Of a stretch of DNA of 64,000 bases, positions 30,631 to 41,998 are shown piece by piece (position 1 is the stretch's first letter; each line of letters opens with the position of its first letter). The position numbers were made by a program, and so were the translations under genes. This DNA comes from Pseudomonas nabeulensis (GTDB lineage Bacteria > Pseudomonadota > Gammaproteobacteria > Pseudomonadales > Pseudomonadaceae). The notes beneath the pieces are model-generated. The model did no database searches. It had not been told where the DNA came from and worked only from the letters and a program-made list of their open reading frames with translations. The DNA is taken from NCBI RefSeq assembly GCF_004682045.1, contig NZ_QUZT01000009.1:62001-126000 (forward strand). The letters run 5' to 3'.

Positions 30631-30936
30631 TTAGCGGCCAGTGCCCTGGAGAAGGCTCTGCTGCTTTTCCTTATGCTTTTTAAGTTGGCGGTCAAGCTTG
30701 TCAGTCAGGGCATCGATTGATGCATACATGTCTTCATGCTCGGCATTGGCGACTACTTCGCCACCGGGAATCTGTAGGGTCGCTTCGATTTTCTGCTGAA
30801 GTTTGTCGACCTTCATGATCACTTGCACATTGGTGATCTTGTCAAAATGACCCTCAAGCCGTTTCAGCTTCTGCTCGACATAGTCGCGCAGTGGAGGGGT
30901 GACTTCTATATGTTGTCCACTGATGTTGACTTGCAT
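30631..30936 (-). CDS. hpf: Ribosome hibernation promoting factor HPF (short form)
   Basis: A 101-residue HPF/YfiA protein that binds the 30S decoding site and helps form inactive 100S ribosomes in stationary phase. It starts MQVNISGQHIEVTPPLRDYVEQKL and ends in a basic KQLKKHKEKQQ tail. GGAGAAG lies before the ATG at 30936; the upstream in-frame ATG at 30990 lacks one. It follows rpoN, as in E. coli. Confidence 0.95.
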   Translation of the reverse strand: MQVNISGQHIEVTPPLRDYVEQKLKRLEGHFDKITNVQVIMKVDKLQQKIEATLQIPGGEVVANAEHEDMYASIDALTDKLDRQLKKHKEKQQSLLQGTGR

Positions 30937-31011
30937 ACAGCTTCTCCTTCGTTGCCAGTGCATAAAGCGGCAGGCCGGGGTGCCTGCCACTGGAACGCTA
31001 TGGCCCGCCCG

Positions 31012-32505
31012 TCACATCAAACGCTTACGCTCGCTGGAAGGCGCGATCCCAAGGGATTCGCGGTACTTGGCGACGGTTCGACGGGCGACCTGAATGCCTT
31101 GTGCCTCCAGTAAACCAGCGATCTTGCTGTCACTCAACGGCTTTTTCTGATTTTCCGCGGCAACCAATTTTTTGATGATCGCGCGGATCGCTGTGGAGGA
31201 GCATTCGCCGCCTTCTGAAGTGCTGACATGGCTGGAGAAAAAGTATTTCAGTTCATAAATACCCCGTGGGGTGTGCATGAACTTTTGCGTGGTCACCCGG
31301 GAAATCGTCGATTCGTGCATGCCCACCGCCTCGGCGATGTCGTGCAGGACCAACGGTTTCATCGCTTCATCGCCGTACTCCAGGAAGCCGCGCTGATGCT
31401 CGACGATCTGGGTGGCGACTTTCATCAGGGTTTCATTGCGGCTTTGCAGGCTCTTGATGAACCAGCGCGCTTCCTGCAACTGGTTGCGCATGAAGGTGTT
31501 ATCGGCACTGGTGTCGGCGCGGCGCACAAAACCGGCGTATTGCGGGTTGACCCGCAAGCGTGGCACCGATTCCTGGTTCAGCTCGACCAGCCAACGTTCG
31601 TTGTCCTTGCGCACGATCACGTCCGGGACCACATATTCAGCCTCGCTGGACTCGATTTGCGAGCCCGGGCGGGGGTTCAGGCTCTGCACCAGCTCAATGA
31701 CCTGGCGCAGATCGTCTTCCTTGAGCTTCATGCGGCGCATCAACTGGCTGTAGTCGCGGCTGCCCAGCAGATCGATGTAGTCGGTAACCAGGCGCTGGGC
31801 CTCGCTGAGCCATGGTGTCTTCGCGGGCAGTTGGCGCAATTGCAGCAGCAGGCACTCGCTGAGGCTACGAGCGCCGATGCCGGCTGGCTCGAATTGCTGG
31901 ATGCGGTGCAGGACGGCTTCGATTTCGTCCAGCTCGATATCCAGTTCCGGATCGAACGCCTCAAGGATTTCTTCGAGGGTCTCGTCCAGGTAGCCCTGGT
32001 TGTTGATGCAGTCGATCAGGGTCACGGCGATCAGGCGATCGGTGTCCGACATCGGTGCCAGGTTCAATTGCCAGAGCAGATGGCTTTGCAGGCTCTCGCC
32101 AGCGGAGGTGCGGGTGGTGAAGTCCCACTCGTCATCATCGTTGCTGGGCAGGCTGCTGGCGCTGGTCTGGTAGACGTCTTCCCAGGCGGTATCGACTGGA
32201 AGCTCGTTGGGAATGCGTTCGTTCCATTCGCCGTCTTCCAGGTTATCCACCGTGGGGGCGGTTTCCTGGTAGGAGGGTTCCTGCACGTCGGAGTTGGGTT
32301 TTTGCTCGATATTGTCAGCCATCGGGTCCGTATTATCGAAGTCGTCGCCTTCTTCCTGGCGTTCGAGCATCGGATTGGACTCCAGGGCCTCCTGGATTTC
32401 CTGTTGCAGGTCCAGGGTCGACAATTGGAGCAGGCGGATGGCCTGTTGCAGCTGCGGTGTCATCGTCAGCTGCTGGCCCATTCTCAGGACTAGCGATGGT
32501 TTCAT
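31012..32505 (-). CDS. rpoN: RNA polymerase sigma-54 factor
   Basis: A 497-residue sigma-54. Region I is the Gln/Leu-rich N terminus ([19 protein letters not shown]), region II is acidic (about residues 55-125), and the C terminus carries the RpoN box [10 protein letters not shown] (about residues 474-483) that reads the -24 element. Directs nitrogen, flagellar and other enhancer-dependent promoters. Its own upstream gap (32506-32690) has a TATAAT-like element on the minus strand at 32582-32587. Confidence 0.98.
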   Translation of the reverse strand: MKPSLVLRMGQQLTMTPQLQQAIRLLQLSTLDLQQEIQEALESNPMLERQEEGDDFDNTDPMADNIEQKPNSDVQEPSYQETAPTVDNLEDGEWNERIPNELPVDTAWEDVYQTSASSLPSNDDDEWDFTTRTSAGESLQSHLLWQLNLAPMSDTDRLIAVTLIDCINNQGYLDETLEEILEAFDPELDIELDEIEAVLHRIQQFEPAGIGARSLSECLLLQLRQLPAKTPWLSEAQRLVTDYIDLLGSRDYSQLMRRMKLKEDDLRQVIELVQSLNPRPGSQIESSEAEYVVPDVIVRKDNERWLVELNQESVPRLRVNPQYAGFVRRADTSADNTFMRNQLQEARWFIKSLQSRNETLMKVATQIVEHQRGFLEYGDEAMKPLVLHDIAEAVGMHESTISRVTTQKFMHTPRGIYELKYFFSSHVSTSEGGECSSTAIRAIIKKLVAAENQKKPLSDSKIAGLLEAQGIQVARRTVAKYRESLGIAPSSERKRLM

Positions 32506-32690
32506 GGCAGGGGCTTAACACCTTATTCGCCGGCGCAATGCGCCATCCACGACAGGGCGCGTGAGCGCCAAACATAAGCAAATTATATGCCTGATGTCGG
32601 GGGCTTTGCCTAGAGCGCGGTAACAATAAAAATCCGGAGGTCTTTATTGACTCCCGCGCGACTTGGCGAGCAGCCGTGACACCACAGTGT

Positions 32691-33415
<725 letters not shown>

Positions 33416-33416
<1 letters not shown>

Positions 33417-33949
33417 TACTCGGCCTTCTTCTTCGGCTGGATAACCATATCGATACGCGGACGTGGTGCAGTCACCTTGGTGCCATTGGCACGGCCGGCG
33501 TTGGCGATCTGCTTCACGGTGTCATAGGTGATTTTCTCGCCTTCCGTGGAGTTGCCATCGGGGCTGAGCACCTTGGCCTGGTCGATCAGGATGATGCGAT
33601 TCTGTTGGGCGTGATACTGGATGGTCTTGCCATAGCCCTTCATCGGGCCTGTGTCGGTCGGCGCCTGTTTCTGCTCGAAGTAGGCCAGGTTGCCCACCGA
33701 GGTGACCACGTCGATGTCGCCGTTCGGGGTGCGGGTCAAGGTCACGGTGTTGCCGGTGATCTTCATCGAACCCTGGGTGATGATCACCCCGCCGGTGTAG
33801 GTGGCAACGCCTTGCTTGTCATCCAGTTGCGCATCGTCAGCGGAGATATGGATCGGCTGCTGGCTATCGTTCGGCAGAGCCCAGGCGCTCACGCTTCCCA
33901 GTGCTGCGCCCAAACCGAGCAAAATAGGGAGAGTTTTAACGAGCCTCAT
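33416..33949 (-). CDS. lptA: LPS transport periplasmic protein LptA
   Basis: A 177-residue secreted beta-jellyroll protein forming the periplasmic LPS bridge. The signal peptide ([24 protein letters not shown]) is cut after about residue 24. Repeated strands such as [19 protein letters not shown] fit the OstA fold. Its start overlaps the end of lptC by 14 bp and its stop touches lptB. Confidence 0.95.
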
Positions 33950-34508
33950 ACTGTCCTCTTACGTTCGATAGCAGGTGTATCCTGCTTTCTTTCAAATACG
34001 CTTTCATTCCCTTGCCAGTCGATACACCGCCAGCGCCGTCGATTCTAACGTCTTGCTCGGTCTGCGCATATTGCTTCTGCGGGAATACGGTCATGCGACT
34101 GCTGGTAATCACCGTGTCGCGGTTTTTGTCGTCGGTGCGCGCAACGCGGACCGAGTCGATCAGTTCTACCTCGGTGCCGTCCGGGTTGACCTCGCCACGC
34201 TTGCTGGTGACGTGCCATGGGTATTCGGTGCCACGGTAGATGTTCATGTCCGGGTTGGTCAGTAGAGTGACTTCGGTGGCCTTCAAATGTTCGACTTTGT
34301 CCGACGTCATTTCGTACTGCACCTTGCCGTCGGGCAGGAACTGCACGCTTTTGGCATTGATGGCGTAATAGTCGATCGCGCCCTCGTCAACCTGCGCCGC
34401 AGGCTGGTCGAGAAAGCGCTCCGGGCTGATATTCCAGTAGCCCACCGCCAGGAACAGCGCGGCGATGACCCCGAATAACAGGAAGTTGCGAATCTTTTTG
34501 CTCAGCAT
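33936..34508 (-). CDS. lptC: LPS export protein LptC
   Basis: A 190-residue bitopic protein with one N-terminal membrane helix (FLLFGVIAALFLAVGYW) and a periplasmic jellyroll that hands LPS from LptBFG to LptA. Overlaps lptA by 14 bp and follows kdsC by 8 bp. Confidence 0.94.
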   Translation of the reverse strand: MLSKKIRNFLLFGVIAALFLAVGYWNISPERFLDQPAAQVDEGAIDYYAINAKSVQFLPDGKVQYEMTSDKVEHLKATEVTLLTNPDMNIYRGTEYPWHVTSKRGEVNPDGTEVELIDSVRVARTDDKNRDTVITSSRMTVFPQKQYAQTEQDVRIDGAGGVSTGKGMKAYLKESRIHLLSNVRGQYEAR

Positions 34509-34516
34509 AAAACGCT

Positions 34517-35041
34517 CTATAGGTAGGCGGCGTGGGCCGCTTCAAGGCTGCCTTGGGCGCGCAGGATCAGCTCGCAGAACTCGCGGGCAGCGCCTTCGCC
34601 GCCACGGGCGGTGGTGATGCCATGGGCGTGCTCGCGAACAAACGTTGCCGCATTGGCGACGGCCATGCCCAGGCCCACCCGGCGAATCACCGGCAAGTCG
34701 GGCAGGTCGTCACCCAAGTAGGCGACCTGCTCATAGCTTAGGTTGAGTTGGCCAAGAAGCTCGTCCAGAACCACCAGTTTATCCTCGCGGCCCTGATACA
34801 GGTGAGGAATCCCCAGGTTTTGTGCACGGCGTTCCACAACGGGGGTTTTTCTGCCGCTGATGATGGCTGTTTGCACGCCCGCCGCCATCAGCATCTTGAT
34901 GCCTTGGCCGTCGAGGATGTTGAACGTCTTGAATTCGCTGCCGTCTTCGAGGAAGTAGAGGCGGCCATCGGTCAGCACGCCATCAACGTCGAAAACAGCC
35001 AGCTTGATATGTTTGCCGCGCTGCAGCAGGTCGCTGGTCAT
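34517..35041 (-). CDS. kdsC: 3-deoxy-D-manno-octulosonate 8-phosphate phosphatase KdsC
   Basis: A 174-residue HAD-family phosphatase without a cap domain. The nucleophile motif DVDGVLTDG is at about residues 18-26, and the later YLGDDLPDLPVI supplies acidic Mg ligands. Releases Kdo from Kdo-8-phosphate. It directly follows kdsD (stop and start are adjacent). Confidence 0.96.
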   Translation of the reverse strand: MTSDLLQRGKHIKLAVFDVDGVLTDGRLYFLEDGSEFKTFNILDGQGIKMLMAAGVQTAIISGRKTPVVERRAQNLGIPHLYQGREDKLVVLDELLGQLNLSYEQVAYLGDDLPDLPVIRRVGLGMAVANAATFVREHAHGITTARGGEGAAREFCELILRAQGSLEAAHAAYL

Positions 35042-36016
35042 TTACATCACTCCTGCACGCAACAAGTCGTGCATGTTGAGGGCGCCAATCGGGTGGTTGT
35101 CGCTGTCGACCACTACCAATGCGCCGATCTTGTGGTCTTCCATGATCTTCAAGGCTTCGGCGGCGAGCATTTCAGGGCGTGCGGTCTTGCCGTGAGGTGT
35201 CATCACCGCGTCGATGGTCGCGGTGTGAATGTCGATGGTGCGGTCCAGGGTGCGACGCAGGTCGCCGTCGGTGAAGACGCCGGCCAGTTTGCCATCGGCT
35301 TCCAGGATCACGGTCATGCCCAGGCCTTTGCGGGTCATTTCCATCAGTGCGTCTTTCAGCAGGGTGCCACGCTGCACGTGAGGCAATTCATCGCCCGAGT
35401 GCATGACGGTTTCCACTTTCAGCAGCAGGCGACGGCCCAGGGCGCCACCTGGGTGGGAAAATGCGAAGTCTTCTGCAGTAAAACCGCGGGCTTCCAAGAG
35501 CGCTACCGCCAGGGCGTCGCCCATGACCAGGGCGGCGGTGGTGGAGGAGGTCGGCGCCAGGTTCAACGGGCAGGCCTCGTGGGCCACGTGAACATTCAGG
35601 TTCACTTCGGCGGCCTTGGCCAGCGTTGATTCCGGGTTGCCGGTCACGCTGATCATCTTGATGCCCAGGCGCTTGATCAGCGGCAGCAGGGTCACGATCT
35701 CGTTGGTGGTGCCGGAGTTGGACAAGGCCAGGATGATGTCATCCTGGGTGATCATGCCCATGTCGCCGTGGCTGGCTTCGGCCGGATGCACGAAGAACGC
35801 GGTGGTCCCGGTGCTGGCCAGGGTGGCGGCGATCTTGTTGCCGACGTGGCCGGATTTGCCCATGCCCAGTACGACAACGCGGCCTTTGCTGGCCAGGATC
35901 ATCTCGCAAGCGCGTACGAAATCTGCGTCGATGTGCGCCAGCAAGCCTTCTACGGCTTCAAGCTCGAGGCGGATGGTGCGTTGTGCGGATTGAATAAGGT
36001 CGCTGGATTGGCTCAT
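35042..36016 (-). CDS. kdsD: Arabinose-5-phosphate isomerase KdsD
   Basis: A 324-residue enzyme making arabinose-5-phosphate from ribulose-5-phosphate for Kdo synthesis. An N-terminal SIS sugar-isomerase domain (VVLGMGKSGHVGNKIAATLAS) is followed by two CBS domains (from about residue 205). The ATG at 36016 gives MSQSSDLIQSAQRT; the in-frame ATG at 36079 adds 21 residues with no family likeness. First gene of the minus-strand LPS operon. Confidence 0.96.
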   Translation of the reverse strand: MSQSSDLIQSAQRTIRLELEAVEGLLAHIDADFVRACEMILASKGRVVVLGMGKSGHVGNKIAATLASTGTTAFFVHPAEASHGDMGMITQDDIILALSNSGTTNEIVTLLPLIKRLGIKMISVTGNPESTLAKAAEVNLNVHVAHEACPLNLAPTSSTTAALVMGDALAVALLEARGFTAEDFAFSHPGGALGRRLLLKVETVMHSGDELPHVQRGTLLKDALMEMTRKGLGMTVILEADGKLAGVFTDGDLRRTLDRTIDIHTATIDAVMTPHGKTARPEMLAAEALKIMEDHKIGALVVVDSDNHPIGALNMHDLLRAGVM

Positions 36017-36327
36017 GTCTGAAATCGTATAGCCTGACGAAAAGTCGGCGATTATAACGGTAATGATCGATTCCCTCACGTAAGTTCGTCAGGCTTTCTT
36101 CTGTAGGCGCTTGAGATTCATGCCCAGCAACGTTTTTTCCCTGTCTTGAATCTGAACAAGCACTGTTCCGGCCTTGGGCGCCTTGTACCAGCAGTGATAT
36201 AGTTCGCCGCCAGTTCGGTCCGCTCTGCCCATGTGGCGATGTATTTCGCGCCTTATTTGCGCAAGCTGTGCAAACGTTTGTCGCAAGCGTGGTGTCTGAG
36301 TGAGAGGCTGCATCCCAAGGAGATTAG
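36017..36327. other. Divergent intergenic region kdsD / mlaF
   Basis: A 311-bp gap with somewhat lower GC than the genes on each side. It must hold promoters for the divergent kds-lpt and mla operons. I cannot place a convincing -35/-10 pair. A minus-strand open frame of 74 codons (36089-36313) runs through most of it. Confidence 0.6.
36089..36313 (-). CDS. Doubtful small ORF, unknown protein
   Basis: An open frame of 74 codons in the kdsD-mlaF gap, ending RLQKKA. It is basic (many Arg, His, Lys) and has no recognised domain. No Shine-Dalgarno precedes its ATG or the internal ATG at 36232. It may be chance, or a remnant. I give it mainly so the gap is not left blank. Confidence 0.2.
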   Translation of the reverse strand: MQPLTQTPRLRQTFAQLAQIRREIHRHMGRADRTGGELYHCWYKAPKAGTVLVQIQDREKTLLGMNLKRLQKKA

Positions 36328-37137
36328 ATGAGTGCCGATAACGCCTACGCGGTCGAGCTGAAGGGACTGACCTTCAAGCGCGGGACGCGCAGCATCTTCA
36401 ATAACGTCGATATTCGCATTCCCCGTGGCAAGGTCACGGGCATCATGGGGCCTTCCGGTTGCGGCAAGACCACCCTGTTGCGGTTGATGGGCATGCAATT
36501 GCGGCCCAGTGCCGGCGAAGTGTGGGTCAACGGCCAGAACCTGCCGACGCTGTCGCGCAGTGACCTGTTCGATGCGCGCAAGCACATGGGCGTGCTGTTC
36601 CAGAGCGGTGCGCTGTTTACTGATCTCGACGTTTTCGAAAACGTGGCCTTCCCGCTGCGGGTGCATACCCAGCTGTCCGATGAAATGATTCGTGACATTG
36701 TGTTGCTGAAACTGCAAGCCGTAGGCCTTCGCGGTGCCATCGACCTGATGCCCGATGAGCTTTCCGGCGGCATGAAGCGCCGCGTGGCGCTGGCACGTGC
36801 CATCGCCCTCGACCCGCAAATCCTCATGTACGACGAACCCTTCGTGGGTCAAGACCCCATCGCCATGGGCGTTCTCGTGCGGCTTATCCGTTTGCTCAAC
36901 GATGCGCTGGGCATTACCAGCATCGTGGTCTCCCATGATCTTGCAGAAACCGCGAGCATTGCCGATTACCTCTATGTGGTCGGCGATGGCCAAGTGCTGG
37001 GGCAGGGCACGCCTGAAGAACTGATGAACGCCGATAACCCGCGCATTCGCCAGTTCATGACCGGCGATCCCGATGGCCCGGTGCCTTTTCACTTTCCGGC
37101 AGCGGACTACCGCTCAGATCTTCTGGGGAAGCGCTGA
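36328..37137 (+). CDS. mlaF: Phospholipid ABC transporter ATPase MlaF (Ttg2A)
   Basis: A 269-residue ABC ATPase of the Mla system, which maintains outer-membrane lipid asymmetry and is known in Pseudomonas as Ttg2 (toluene tolerance). Walker A GPSGCGKTT (about residue 40), signature LSGGMKRRVALARA (about 147), then a C-terminal extension that contacts MlaB. AGGAG precedes the ATG. First gene of mlaFEDCB; its TGA overlaps the mlaE ATG. Confidence 0.97.
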   Translation: MSADNAYAVELKGLTFKRGTRSIFNNVDIRIPRGKVTGIMGPSGCGKTTLLRLMGMQLRPSAGEVWVNGQNLPTLSRSDLFDARKHMGVLFQSGALFTDLDVFENVAFPLRVHTQLSDEMIRDIVLLKLQAVGLRGAIDLMPDELSGGMKRRVALARAIALDPQILMYDEPFVGQDPIAMGVLVRLIRLLNDALGITSIVVSHDLAETASIADYLYVVGDGQVLGQGTPEELMNADNPRIRQFMTGDPDGPVPFHFPAADYRSDLLGKR

Positions 37138-37934
37138 TGCGCAAGACATCTATCATCGAGAAGGTCCGCCTTTTCGGTCGCTCGGGCATCGACATCGTCG
37201 AAGTGCTGGGCCGCTCTACGATTTTCCTGTTCCACGCCTTGCTCGGTCGCGGTGGCATTGGTGGCGGTTTTGGCCTGCTGATCAAGCAACTGCACGCAGT
37301 AGGCGTGATGTCCCTGGTGATCATCGTGGTCTCCGGGGTGTTCATCGGTATGGTGCTGGCGTTGCAGGGCTTCAATATTCTCTCCAGCTACGGTTCGGAA
37401 CAGGCGGTGGGGCAGATGGTCGCCCTGACGCTGCTGCGTGAACTGGGGCCGGTGGTGACAGCCTTGCTGTTCGCCGGTCGTGCGGGGTCTGCGTTGACCG
37501 CCGAGATCGGCAACATGAAATCCACCGAGCAACTGTCCAGCCTGGAAATGATCGGCGTGGACCCGCTCAAGTACATTGTTGCCCCGCGCCTGTGGGCCGG
37601 CTTCATTTCCCTGCCTCTGCTGGCGATGATTTTCAGCGTGGTGGGTATCTGGGGCGGTTCGTGGGTGGCGGTGGACTGGTTGGGCGTCTACGACGGCTCC
37701 TACTGGGCCAACATGCAAAACAGCGTGACCTTCAGCGGTGACGTGCTCAACGGCATCATAAAGAGCATCGTCTTTGCCTTTGTAGTGACCTGGATCGCCG
37801 TATTCCAAGGCTACGACTGTGAGCCCACCTCAGAAGGGATCAGTCGCGCCACCACCAAGACCGTTGTGTACGCCTCGCTGGCGGTACTGGGCCTTGACTT
37901 CATTTTGACCGCCTTGATGTTTGGAGATTTCTGA
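37137..37934 (+). CDS. mlaE: Phospholipid ABC transporter permease MlaE (Ttg2B)
   Basis: A 265-residue MlaE permease with an N-terminal amphipathic helix and about five membrane segments. The conserved LRELGPVVTALLFAGRAGSA cytoplasmic coupling region is present (about residues 99-118). Overlaps mlaF and abuts mlaD. Confidence 0.96.
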   Translation: MRKTSIIEKVRLFGRSGIDIVEVLGRSTIFLFHALLGRGGIGGGFGLLIKQLHAVGVMSLVIIVVSGVFIGMVLALQGFNILSSYGSEQAVGQMVALTLLRELGPVVTALLFAGRAGSALTAEIGNMKSTEQLSSLEMIGVDPLKYIVAPRLWAGFISLPLLAMIFSVVGIWGGSWVAVDWLGVYDGSYWANMQNSVTFSGDVLNGIIKSIVFAFVVTWIAVFQGYDCEPTSEGISRATTKTVVYASLAVLGLDFILTALMFGDF

Positions 37935-38401
37935 TGCAAAACCGCACTGTGGAAATCGGTGTCGGCCTTTTCTTGCTGGCTGGCATCCTGGCTTTACTGT
38001 TACTGGCCCTGCGCGTCAGCGGTCTTTCGGCCAGCCCCACCGCCGATACTTATAAACTTTATGCGTACTTCGACAATATCGCCGGTTTGACTGTCAGAGC
38101 TAAAGTGACCATGGCCGGTGTAACTATCGGCAAGGTCACGGCAATCGATCTGGACCGCGACAGCTTCACCGGTCGAGTGACGATGCAACTGGACAAGAAG
38201 GTCGATAATCTGCCGACCGACTCCACTGCATCTATCCTCACTGCGGGTCTGCTGGGCGAGAAATACATCGGTGTCAGCGTGGGCGGGGAAACAGCCCTGC
38301 TCAAGGATGGTTCGACCATTCACGACACGCAGTCGTCGCTGGTGCTTGAGGACCTGATCGGTAAATTCCTGCTCAATACGGTCAATAAAGACGCCAAATG
38401 A
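37934..38401 (+). CDS. mlaD: MCE-domain substrate-binding protein MlaD (Ttg2C)
   Basis: A 155-residue protein with one N-terminal membrane helix and one MCE domain (about residues 38-120: YAYFDNIAGLTVRAKVTMAG). It forms the hexameric periplasmic ring on MlaE. The start overlaps the mlaE TGA. Confidence 0.96.
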   Translation: MQNRTVEIGVGLFLLAGILALLLLALRVSGLSASPTADTYKLYAYFDNIAGLTVRAKVTMAGVTIGKVTAIDLDRDSFTGRVTMQLDKKVDNLPTDSTASILTAGLLGEKYIGVSVGGETALLKDGSTIHDTQSSLVLEDLIGKFLLNTVNKDAK

Positions 38402-38412
38402 GGAATCTGTTC

Positions 38413-39063
38413 ATGATCTCTACCTTGCGACGCGGGCTGCTGGTACTGCTGGCAGCGTTGCCGCTGATGGCCAACGCGGCAGGTTCTGCGCACGATCTGG
38501 TGCAGGACACGACCAACAAGATGTTGGCTGACCTGAGCGCCAACAAAGAACAGTACAAGCAAGACCCGAGCAAGTTCTACGACGCGCTTAACACCATTGT
38601 CGGCCCGGTGGTCGATGCCGAGGGCATTTCCCGCAGCATCATGACGGTCAAGTACTCGCGCAAGGCGACCCCGGAGCAGATGCAGCGCTTCCAGGAGAAC
38701 TTCAAGCGTGGCCTGTTCCAGTTCTACGGCAACGCACTGCTTGAGTACAACAACCAGGGCATTACCGTTGCGCCCGCCGGTGACGAGTCGGGTGACCGCA
38801 CCAGCGTCAACATGAGCGTCAAGGGCAACAACGGTGCCGTTTACCCGGTGCAGTACACCCTTGAGAAGATCAACGGCGAGTGGAAACTGCGTAACGTGAT
38901 CATCAACGGTATCAACATCGGCAAGCTGTTCCGTGATCAGTTCGCCGACGCCATGCAGCGCAACGGCAACGACCTGGACAAGACCATCAATGGTTGGGCC
39001 GGTGAAGTGGCCAAGGCCAAGGAAGAAACCGACAAGCAAGCCGCCGGGAAGCCTGCGCAATGA
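38413..39063 (+). CDS. mlaC: Periplasmic phospholipid shuttle MlaC (Ttg2D)
   Basis: A 216-residue secreted protein of the Ttg2 family, ferrying phospholipid between MlaD and the outer-membrane MlaA complex (not in window). The signal peptide ends near ALPLMANA. Two starts compete: ATG 38398, which overlaps the mlaD stop, and ATG 38413, which has GAGGAA 7 nt upstream. I favour 38413 because of that spacing. Confidence 0.93.
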   Translation: MISTLRRGLLVLLAALPLMANAAGSAHDLVQDTTNKMLADLSANKEQYKQDPSKFYDALNTIVGPVVDAEGISRSIMTVKYSRKATPEQMQRFQENFKRGLFQFYGNALLEYNNQGITVAPAGDESGDRTSVNMSVKGNNGAVYPVQYTLEKINGEWKLRNVIINGINIGKLFRDQFADAMQRNGNDLDKTINGWAGEVAKAKEETDKQAAGKPAQ

Positions 39064-39365
39064 CCGAGTCGGCCGTTCGTTTGGGCGATGCCGGCGAGTT
39101 GTTTATCTCCGGCGTGCTGGACTACCGCTCCGGGCCTGACCTGCGCAAGCAGGGGCAGGCGCTGATCAAGTCCAGCAGCGCGCCTGCGTTGGTGCTGGAT
39201 TGCTCGGCGGTGACCAAGTCCAGCAGCGTGGGTTTGTCGTTGCTTCTGTGCTTCATGCGGGATGCCCAGGCGGCGAAAAAAACGGTCAGTATCCGTGCAT
39301 TGCCTGACGACATGCGCGAAATTGCCGAGGTTTCCGGTCTGACCGAGCTGTTGGCCCACCCTTAA
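39060..39365 (+). CDS. mlaB: STAS-domain protein MlaB
   Basis: A 101-residue STAS-domain protein binding MlaF and needed for ATPase assembly. The conserved helix start is in CSAVTKSSSVGLSLLLCFMR, with the phosphorylatable-type Thr/Ser cluster. The ATG overlaps the mlaC TGA. A terminator follows. Confidence 0.92.
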   Translation: MTESAVRLGDAGELFISGVLDYRSGPDLRKQGQALIKSSSAPALVLDCSAVTKSSSVGLSLLLCFMRDAQAAKKTVSIRALPDDMREIAEVSGLTELLAHP

Positions 39366-39381
39366 TACACATTATTAGAGA

Positions 39382-39433
39382 GGCCCCCCGTCAGAGTCCT
39401 GCTATGCGGGGTTCGCAGGCGCGGGGCTTTTTT
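39382..39433 (+). terminator. Intrinsic terminator after mlaB
   Basis: An outer GCCCC / GGGGC pair encloses an inner CCTGC / GCAGG stem, followed by T6 at 39428-39433. The two-part stem is imperfect, but position (just after the mla operon, before ibaG) supports it. Confidence 0.7.
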
Positions 39434-39479
39434 GTATGATGTGCGACCCGTGCGCACTGGGCGCCGATAGAGGTTGAGC

Positions 39480-41008
<1,529 letters not shown>

Positions 41009-41020
41009 TCCCCGGAGTGA

Positions 41021-41119
41021 CCTGTGGCGAGGGAGCTTGCTCCCGCTGGAGTGCGAAGCGCTCCCAAGATTTTTGGGGCCGCTTCGCGGCCCAGCGGGAG
41101 CAAGCTCCCTCGCCACAGG
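41021..41119. repeat. 29-bp perfect inverted repeat between murA and hisG
   Basis: Arms 41021-41049 and 41091-41119 are exact reverse complements (start CCTGTGGCGAGGGAGC). The 41-nt interior holds a second short pair, GCGAAGC / GCTTCGC. It looks like a Pseudomonas intergenic repeat of a family different from the REPINs in this window. It could terminate murA transcripts or protect 3' ends. Confidence 0.92.
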
Positions 41120-41234
41120 GTTGTGCTTGCTGTTAGCTGAATTTGTTTCAAATCGAGGCTGTAATGGCCTCGATCTGTGTCCGGCGCCGTTTGCGACCGG
41201 GCAGCAATAGCCTGATGAAGGACTGACGTTTCCC

Positions 41235-41870
41235 ATGTTGACCATCGCACTGTCCAAGGGCCGCATCCTTGACGACACTTTGCCGCTTCTGGCTGAAGCG
41301 GGCATCGTGCCGACCGAGAATCCGGACAAGAGCCGCAAGCTGATCATCCCCACGACCCAGGACGACGTTCGCCTGCTGATCGTGCGGGCTACCGACGTGC
41401 CGACCTACGTTGAACATGGCGCGGCCGACCTGGGCGTCGCCGGTAAAGACGTGCTGATGGAATACGGTGGCCAAGGCTTGTACGAGCCTCTGGACCTGCG
41501 TATCGCCCTGTGCAAGCTGATGACCGCCGGCCGTGTCGGTGACGTCGAGCCCAAGGGCCGCCTGCGGGTTGCCACCAAGTTCGTCAACGTCGCCAAGCGT
41601 TACTACGCCGAGCAAGGCCGTCAGGTCGATATCATCAAGCTCTATGGCTCGATGGAACTGGCGCCGCTGATCGGCCTGGCCGACAAGATCATCGATGTGG
41701 TCGACACCGGCAATACCCTGCGTGCCAACGGTCTTGAGCCGCAAGAATTCATTGCCGACATCAGCTCCCGCCTGATCGTCAACAAGGCATCGATGAAGAT
41801 GCAGCATGCGCGTATCCAGGCGTTGATCGACACCCTGCGCACGGCAGTGGAGTCGCGACACCGCGGTTGA
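41235..41870 (+). CDS. hisG: ATP phosphoribosyltransferase, short form
   Basis: A 211-residue HisG catalysing the first step of histidine synthesis. The [12 protein letters not shown] segment and the PRPP-binding [14 protein letters not shown] are clear. This is the short form without the C-terminal regulatory domain, so it should need HisZ, which is not in the window. Shine-Dalgarno AAGGA lies about 12 nt upstream. Confidence 0.96.
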   Translation: MLTIALSKGRILDDTLPLLAEAGIVPTENPDKSRKLIIPTTQDDVRLLIVRATDVPTYVEHGAADLGVAGKDVLMEYGGQGLYEPLDLRIALCKLMTAGRVGDVEPKGRLRVATKFVNVAKRYYAEQGRQVDIIKLYGSMELAPLIGLADKIIDVVDTGNTLRANGLEPQEFIADISSRLIVNKASMKMQHARIQALIDTLRTAVESRHRG

Positions 41871-41924
41871 CCTACCCGCGTAGCCGGAAGGCTGCGCCCG
41901 TCTATCCGCCTCATAGCCAGAATT

Positions 41925-41974
41925 CTCAGGTGCCCAAGCGGAAACGACTGCTAATTTAGGGCGCCTGAGTTTTT
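41925..41974 (+). terminator. Terminator-like hairpin between hisG and hisD
   Basis: Arms CTCAGGTGCCC (41925-41935) and GGGCGCCTGAG (41959-41969), one mismatch, are followed by T5. It ends 24 bp before the hisD ATG. It may end hisG transcription or attenuate entry into hisD-hisC. Confidence 0.65.
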
Positions 41975-41998
41975 GCCATTTCTATTGAGGCCCTCGCT

